The notes under the pieces: model-generated
What the model was told of the DNA's origin: nothing
The model's input: the letters and a program-made list of their open reading frames with translations, nothing else
The model's database searches: none
In this document: piece by piece, positions 58,898-63,158 of the stretch
Position numbering within the stretch: the stretch's first letter is position 1
How the letters are laid out: each line of letters opens with the position of its first letter
Origin: Pontibacillus yanchengensis
Lineage (GTDB): Bacteria; Bacillota; Bacilli; Bacillales; BH030062
Direction of reading: 5' to 3'
DNA length: 63,158 nucleotides
Assembly (NCBI RefSeq): GCF_009856295.1
Contig: NZ_WMEU01000012.1
Location: 1 to 63,158, forward strand
Position numbers and translations under genes: made by a program

Positions 58898-60292
58898 TTA
58901 CTTGTAGTTTAAATATTTATTGCTCACCCATTTATCAAAAGCTGAGTTGTCTTTAAGTTTTAAATAGTACTTCATGAATCTTAATATTTCTTTTGTATTT
59001 ACCTCTTTGTAAGAGTAAAGTGAGTAATAAGTGCTTAAAAACTTAATAGGACCATCCTCTCCTTTAATATCTATTAATGTACTCTCTAACATAGCACTTG
59101 CTTTCCCATATACGTAAGTATTGTACCTTTTACCATATTCATTTAGTGATAAATCTACGGGAAGAGGATACTTGCTAAAAGTATCTCTCATTTTTTGTAG
59201 ATCAGCTGGTGTTTTATCTCTGTACAAAAATATAGAAGTAGCCATATTAGTAATTCCCTCATCTATCCATGGATCGTGGAAAGGATCATTACTCACAACA
59301 CCATAGAACCATTGGTGTGCTATTTCATGAACCACCATTTGTTCTAATTGTTTCAAACCTAAGGGGTGGGAACCTTCAATAGCACCAATTGTGATAATAC
59401 CAGGGTATTCCATTCCTACCCCTTCGATAACTATATCTAGTTGGTTATGCGGGTAATCACCAATATTCTCTTCAAAATATTTAGTAGCTTCCCTAGCTAT
59501 TTTTAATATATTCTTTACTTGCTCTTTGTTTTTGTTTGAACTAAAGATCCTAATACTCAAATCACCACTAACATATTCTTCCATTAAAGGCTTTTTAAGA
59601 ATAGCCACAAATAATTCCTTTGCTTTGTTAATAGAAATTTTTTTATGGTTTTCACTTGGGAACGGATCGTCCCCACTAGAGGTAACTACAGTATATCCAG
59701 AAGGCACTTCATAAGTTAACTCAAAATCACTAAATGGAGTATGATAAGATTCACCTTTAAATTGATAGATTTCTTTGTTCCAACCATTTCTATATGTTGG
59801 TACCATTGGATACCACTGCGCTAAATGATAATTAGAACCATACTTTGTAAATCTAAATCCTTCCTCAGGTAGAGTAAGGCTATAACTAATATTTACTTTC
59901 ACAGTATCATTAGGCTTTAATTTCTCTCTCAAAGAAATTGATAGGTTATCTTCTTTCAAGGAATAATTAATATTTCGATTATTAACATTAACACTTTTAA
60001 TATCTACTGTAGATGTAGAGGTAACATTTGCGGAATTTTTATTTGTAAACATATTTGGAATGAAATAGAATACTAAGGAATTCCATTCTTCTTGTGAAGT
60101 ATTTTTTATATTAATTTTAGCATTAATTTTAAATAAACCTTCGCTATCCATTTTTAAATCAAGTTCATATTTGGTTTCATTACCTTGTGGTACTCCTATT
60201 GGTACAAACTTAGTTACATATTGATTATTATCCTTAAGGCAACCAGTCAAAAATATCAATATAATCACGAGTAAATGTAAATATTTACGCAT
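58898..60292 (-). CDS. M1-family zinc aminopeptidase lipoprotein
   Basis: A 464-residue protein from the ATG at 60292 with GGAGGGGGC upstream; the start overlaps the ABC gene's stop by 8 bases. A lipobox (LIFLTGC) gives a lipid-anchored exported protein. The zinc motif HEIAHQW is followed 18 residues later by DEG (WIDEGITN), the HExxH...E signature of M1 gluzincins. It could trim the exported peptide outside the cell. Confidence 0.88.
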   Translation of the reverse strand: MRKYLHLLVIILIFLTGCLKDNNQYVTKFVPIGVPQGNETKYELDLKMDSEGLFKINAKINIKNTSQEEWNSLVFYFIPNMFTNKNSANVTSTSTVDIKSVNVNNRNINYSLKEDNLSISLREKLKPNDTVKVNISYSLTLPEEGFRFTKYGSNYHLAQWYPMVPTYRNGWNKEIYQFKGESYHTPFSDFELTYEVPSGYTVVTSSGDDPFPSENHKKISINKAKELFVAILKKPLMEEYVSGDLSIRIFSSNKNKEQVKNILKIAREATKYFEENIGDYPHNQLDIVIEGVGMEYPGIITIGAIEGSHPLGLKQLEQMVVHEIAHQWFYGVVSNDPFHDPWIDEGITNMATSIFLYRDKTPADLQKMRDTFSKYPLPVDLSLNEYGKRYNTYVYGKASAMLESTLIDIKGEDGPIKFLSTYYSLYSYKEVNTKEILRFMKYYLKLKDNSAFDKWVSNKYLNYK

Positions 60293-62093
60293 TAGCCCCC
60301 TCCATACTTGCTTCATCCTGATACCAATTTGCTTGTTTCTGATACATCCGTGCATATTCACCGTTTAATTCCATTAAATATTTATGATTTCCCTCTTCGA
60401 TAATAGAGCCATTCTTCATTACTATGATTCTGTCAGCAATCTTCACACTCGCCATTCTATGGGAAGTAAATAACACAGTTTTGTTTTCACTTATTTCATG
60501 GAATTTTTTGAAAATATATTGTTCAGTGGATGGATCAAGAGAAGCTGTAGGTTCATCAAGTATTATTATAGGAGAATCTTTAATAATTGCTCTTGCAATT
60601 GCAATCCTTTGCCATTGCCCCCCAGATAAATCTATCCCCCCAGAAAATAATTTACCTAAATGTGTATTATAAGAATTCGGTAACTTTTCAACGAAGGTGC
60701 TAGCACCACTTTCTTTTGCAGCATATTTTATATACTCCATATTATCTTCCTTTTCGATGCATCCAAAACCAATATTCTCTTTAACATTAAACTGATATTT
60801 TACATAATCTTGGAATATTACTGTTACGTGCTTTCTTAAATCTTCTTCTCTCAAGTTTTTTATATTATAGCTCCCAAAATAAATTTCTCCATTTGTAGAT
60901 GGATATAAACCCAGTATATTTTTTATTAAAGTAGATTTACCCGATCCATTTTCTCCTACAATAGCTATCTTTTCATTTTCTTTTATATGTAAATTTAGAT
61001 TTTTGATAGAAGGAGAAGAACTAAAAGGGTATTGGTAAGTTAAATTAGTAATTTGAATTGGAAAAGGGGACATGTTTTTAGGTGACTTTAACTTATTGAC
61101 TTTATTTTCTTCTTTAAAATCTATGAATTCAAAATAATCACTTATATAATAATTACTCTCACGTATTGATGCCATAAAGGTAGAGACTTGATTAATACTA
61201 CTTTGTAAATTTTGAAGCGCCTGTATAGTTGAAACCAAACTACCGATATTTAACTTATTATTCTTTAGTAAATAAATAATTACAATTGATGCAATTCCAT
61301 AAAGGATGGATGTAATTGTATCCAATCCTGTTTGAGCTTTCTTTTCACGTTTTAGCAAACTAAGAATTTCATTATTATTAGTATTAATTAGCTTTTTCCA
61401 TCTATCTATTAAATACTCAGCTAATCCAAATACACGAATCTCTTTTAGCGACTGTTTATTACTAAACAAAGAATTAATATAGTTTGTTTCTCTAAAAACT
61501 TTTATTTGATATTTCATCAGATTGAATCTAGAAGCGCCGTATTTACTTTGAACTAAAAATGTGGGTAAAAAAGCTACTATGCCAATCACAACCAAAATCC
61601 AATGAACGTAAAATAAGTAGAATGTGTAAGATAAAACACTAACTATAATTTCCAGTGCATCTAAACTACTTTGTATAGGTCTTAAAAATTTATGTCCGTA
61701 ATTGTTTTGTATTCTAAATTGATGATTATAAAATGAAGGGATTTCAAAGTTATGATAAGAAATATCTTTTACTTTATTCATAATTTTTTCAGTGAGTATA
61801 TAATTTAATTTCAATTCCATATATTTATTGAAGAAATGCTTTATATGTTGAATTATAGATTTAACCAAACTTAGAGAAAATTGAATTAAAAGTAAAATAA
61901 GCAAAGGTTTAAAGGAAAGAAGCTCGTTACTAATTAATTGATGGGCTCCATTAACTATTTCTTGAATCACCCATAGCGATGCTAATGGAATTAACCCATT
62001 AATAAGGCGTAATATTATAGAAACTACTATCCAGAACTTGTTAATTGTATTTATTAATCTTAAACTTCTGATTAAATTTCTAAATTTGTTCAT
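60285..62093 (-). CDS. ABC exporter (fused membrane and ATPase domains)
   Basis: A 602-residue half-transporter. Six membrane segments lie within residues 20-310. The nucleotide-binding domain (345-590) has Walker A VGENGSGKSTLIK, signature LSGGQWQRIAIARA and Walker B PIIILDEPTASLD. There is no C39 peptidase domain, so leader removal would need another protease. It resembles exporters of peptide bacteriocins. It lies between the precursor peptide gene and the M1 peptidase. Confidence 0.9.
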   Translation of the reverse strand: MNKFRNLIRSLRLINTINKFWIVVSIILRLINGLIPLASLWVIQEIVNGAHQLISNELLSFKPLLILLLIQFSLSLVKSIIQHIKHFFNKYMELKLNYILTEKIMNKVKDISYHNFEIPSFYNHQFRIQNNYGHKFLRPIQSSLDALEIIVSVLSYTFYLFYVHWILVVIGIVAFLPTFLVQSKYGASRFNLMKYQIKVFRETNYINSLFSNKQSLKEIRVFGLAEYLIDRWKKLINTNNNEILSLLKREKKAQTGLDTITSILYGIASIVIIYLLKNNKLNIGSLVSTIQALQNLQSSINQVSTFMASIRESNYYISDYFEFIDFKEENKVNKLKSPKNMSPFPIQITNLTYQYPFSSSPSIKNLNLHIKENEKIAIVGENGSGKSTLIKNILGLYPSTNGEIYFGSYNIKNLREEDLRKHVTVIFQDYVKYQFNVKENIGFGCIEKEDNMEYIKYAAKESGASTFVEKLPNSYNTHLGKLFSGGIDLSGGQWQRIAIARAIIKDSPIIILDEPTASLDPSTEQYIFKKFHEISENKTVLFTSHRMASVKIADRIIVMKNGSIIEEGNHKYLMELNGEYARMYQKQANWYQDEASMEGANA

Positions 62094-62171
62094 CTATTTT
62101 TTACCCCTATATGTTAGAGATTTATTTATATTACCCCTTTTTATAAACTAATAAGATATTATAAATAGAGA

Positions 62172-62418
62172 AAAGAGACTGAGACAAAAGTGCTTGATTC
62201 AAAGGAAGTTGGAAAACAAGAAATGATTATGGGTTAAAATACCTATCCGAAGAAATATACTACTCTTTCCCCGGATAGTTGGTGAGCATTGTCGTGCTAC
62301 TCAATATGGGTATCACCAAGTTCTTTCCTCATGCAAGATATTAGGTAGATTTCCTTCGCTAAAGTTAATGGGTTACTTCTCTTGAGATGAAGTACCTTCG
62401 TATGTCCCAGCCTCTTTT
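62172..62418. repeat. long TGGGACA palindrome
   Basis: The ends AAAAGAGACTGAGACA and TGTCCCAGCCTCTTTT are inverted repeats with two changes that pair as G-U in the minus-strand RNA. Inner stems (CTATCCG/CGGATAG and TTGGTGA/TATCACCAAG) are present. It lies directly after the peptide gene, filling most of 62094-62421, where no gene is seen, and probably acts as a terminator. Its ends match the element at 19779-19943. Confidence 0.7.
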
Positions 62419-62421
62419 ATA

Positions 62422-62595
62422 CTAATTAAAGTGCCCACATCCACAATGAATTTGATATACACTTCCATCAAAATTATAACAAGCTTCCACGTTTTTCACC
62501 TCACCAGCTTCACACTCATTAGTAGTACATTCATAGTGATAGCAATCAGCAGTATTTGGTTCAATAATGACATTATTATTATTGTTGTCACTCAA
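62422..62595 (-). CDS. cysteine-rich precursor peptide (bacteriocin-like)
   Basis: A 57-residue peptide from a TTG at 62595, chosen because GGGGG lies eight bases upstream; a GTG at 62604 is too close. The N-terminus is polar and asparagine-rich (SDNNNNNVIIEPNTAD), and the C-terminal 40 residues hold six cysteines (CYHYEC, NEC, EAC, HCGCG), which could form three disulfides. It is adjacent to a thioredoxin-like protein and an ABC exporter, so it is probably a secreted disulfide-bonded peptide. No double-glycine leader is visible. Confidence 0.72.
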   Translation of the reverse strand: MSDNNNNNVIIEPNTADCYHYECTTNECEAGEVKNVEACYNFDGSVYQIHCGCGHFN

Positions 62596-62626
62596 TATTT
62601 TCACCCCCTTTCAATTGTCATTAGTA

Positions 62627-63070
62627 TTAAGCTATTTTAGCCCTTTTAATTTTTTTCATTAATAGTCTAAAGTCTTCTTTATGATTAACTAATCCTTTAT
62701 CTAAAATTACACTTTTTTCAGATACTAAATACGCAAAAGGAAATCCAGTTATACCAAACTTATGTATATGTTCATGTTTAATCATAGTTAAAGGGATATC
62801 GTTTAAATTAAATTGTTCAATAAGTTCATTTGCTTGGTCTTCATTAGCTAACGTAATCAATCTAAACTGTATATAAGGATGTTCTTTTATTAGTTCATTT
62901 AAGAAAGGGTAAATCCTTTTACATGCATCGCATCCATAGGAAGTAAATATAAAAATATAAGGAATGTTTTTATTATGTGATTTATTTAAAGTTAAAAAAG
63001 AGTCAATGGAGGGGAAAATAGTATTCTTAGCTGTATTTGGCAAGTAAAAAATGTAGGGAATGGCATTCAA
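62627..63070 (-). CDS. thioredoxin-like protein with CxxC, possibly truncated by a stop codon
   Basis: A 147-residue protein with FIFTSYGCDACKRIYPFLNE (CxxC near residue 50) and GFPFAYLV carrying the thioredoxin-fold cis-proline. It could form or reshuffle disulfides of the adjacent six-cysteine peptide. The start is unclear: the only codon is TTG at 63070 without a good ribosome-binding site. The frame is open again upstream after a single TAA at 63098-63100 up to the window edge, so the true gene may be longer and interrupted. Confidence 0.7.
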   Translation of the reverse strand: MNAIPYIFYLPNTAKNTIFPSIDSFLTLNKSHNKNIPYIFIFTSYGCDACKRIYPFLNELIKEHPYIQFRLITLANEDQANELIEQFNLNDIPLTMIKHEHIHKFGITGFPFAYLVSEKSVILDKGLVNHKEDFRLLMKKIKRAKIA

Positions 63071-63097
63071 AAATGTATGCCACTTGCCGCCTCTAAA

Positions 63098-63158
63098 TTA
63101 TCGGTGAGTTAATGATTCTTTGTACCTGAAACTATCGCCTGTAAACAATAATAAATGG
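63098..63158 (-). other. open frame upstream of the thioredoxin-like gene, cut by the right edge
   Basis: In the same frame as the thioredoxin-like protein, 19 codons (ending KESLTHR) run from the edge to TAA at 63100-63098, then ten codons lead to the TTG. It could be the 5' part of one gene split by a nonsense mutation, or a chance open stretch. Confidence 0.3.

Noticed and set aside
62172..62418. insertion sequence
   Set aside because: It has terminal inverted repeats but no transposase frame and no clear target duplication.

Overview
The window looks like part of a large conjugative plasmid from a low-GC Gram-positive host, most likely a member of the Bacillaceae. This is inferred from AT-rich DNA, strong AGGAGG ribosome-binding sites, lipobox and signal-peptide style, a two-membrane-segment PrgI-like T4SS subunit with a VirB4 and a VirD4 ATPase, and TGGGACA-ended palindromes of a kind I recall from Oceanobacillus-like and staphylococcal genomes. 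Nothing resembles ordinary chromosomal housekeeping except a plasmid-borne beta clamp. No relaxase, integrase, transposase, rRNA, tRNA or CRISPR array is visible.

Layout. 1-4760 (minus): an operon behind leader A. It encodes a small two-helix membrane protein, two unknown proteins, an E2-like PRTRC protein B homologue, a ubiquitin-like protein, a JAMM peptidase and an E1/ThiF-like protein, and so looks like a complete prokaryotic ubiquitin-like cassette. 4774-5598: a TIR-domain protein. 5730-14342 (minus): a DNA-processing operon behind leader B, with a primase/TOPRIM-like protein, a frameshifted RadC, a degenerate RadC-like protein, small unknowns, an N6-methyltransferase-like protein and an SNF2-type helicase. 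14423-16240: small secreted proteins and a lipoprotein. 16291-19293 (minus): a dnaN operon behind leader C. 19468-21010: small accessory genes, including an exported protein. 21164-43513 (minus): a Tad-type pilus region with TadA, TadB, TadC, TadZ-like and CpaB-like proteins, TadE-like pseudopilins, a 57-residue pilin, a 1801-residue PKD-repeat adhesin, an S1-domain protein, two replication-relaxation-like proteins and a VirD4 coupling protein. 43613-46439: a gene-poor maintenance region with ATTACT iteron-like repeats, AAAGTTTATG repeats, a ParM/ParR-type partition pair and a TTCGTA array before a RacA/KfrA-like protein. 47446-47532: a candidate small RNA. 47535-55643 (minus): the T4SS mating-channel operon. 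56600-63158 (minus): a cysteine-rich peptide (bacteriocin-like) cluster with a thioredoxin-like protein, an ABC exporter, an M1 aminopeptidase lipoprotein and an Opp-like fused permease.

Regulation is the most striking part. Two families of repeated leaders sit between a promoter and the first gene of most minus-strand operons. Class I (A-D) has a GCTC/GAGC hairpin, then CCTGGTTACGAAGT, then a terminator hairpin. Class II (E-I) has AGGCGGAAAACGC beginning a terminator hairpin. In addition, at least five replication and ubiquitin-cassette genes share one extended leader around the ribosome-binding site. The plus strand at 47446-47532 carries a promoter, the exact complement of that leader and a terminator whose loop reads CTCCTA. 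It looks like a trans-acting small RNA that could repress a plasmid-wide regulon at the ribosome-binding site.

All functions are read from sequence by eye. No database search or folding program was run.
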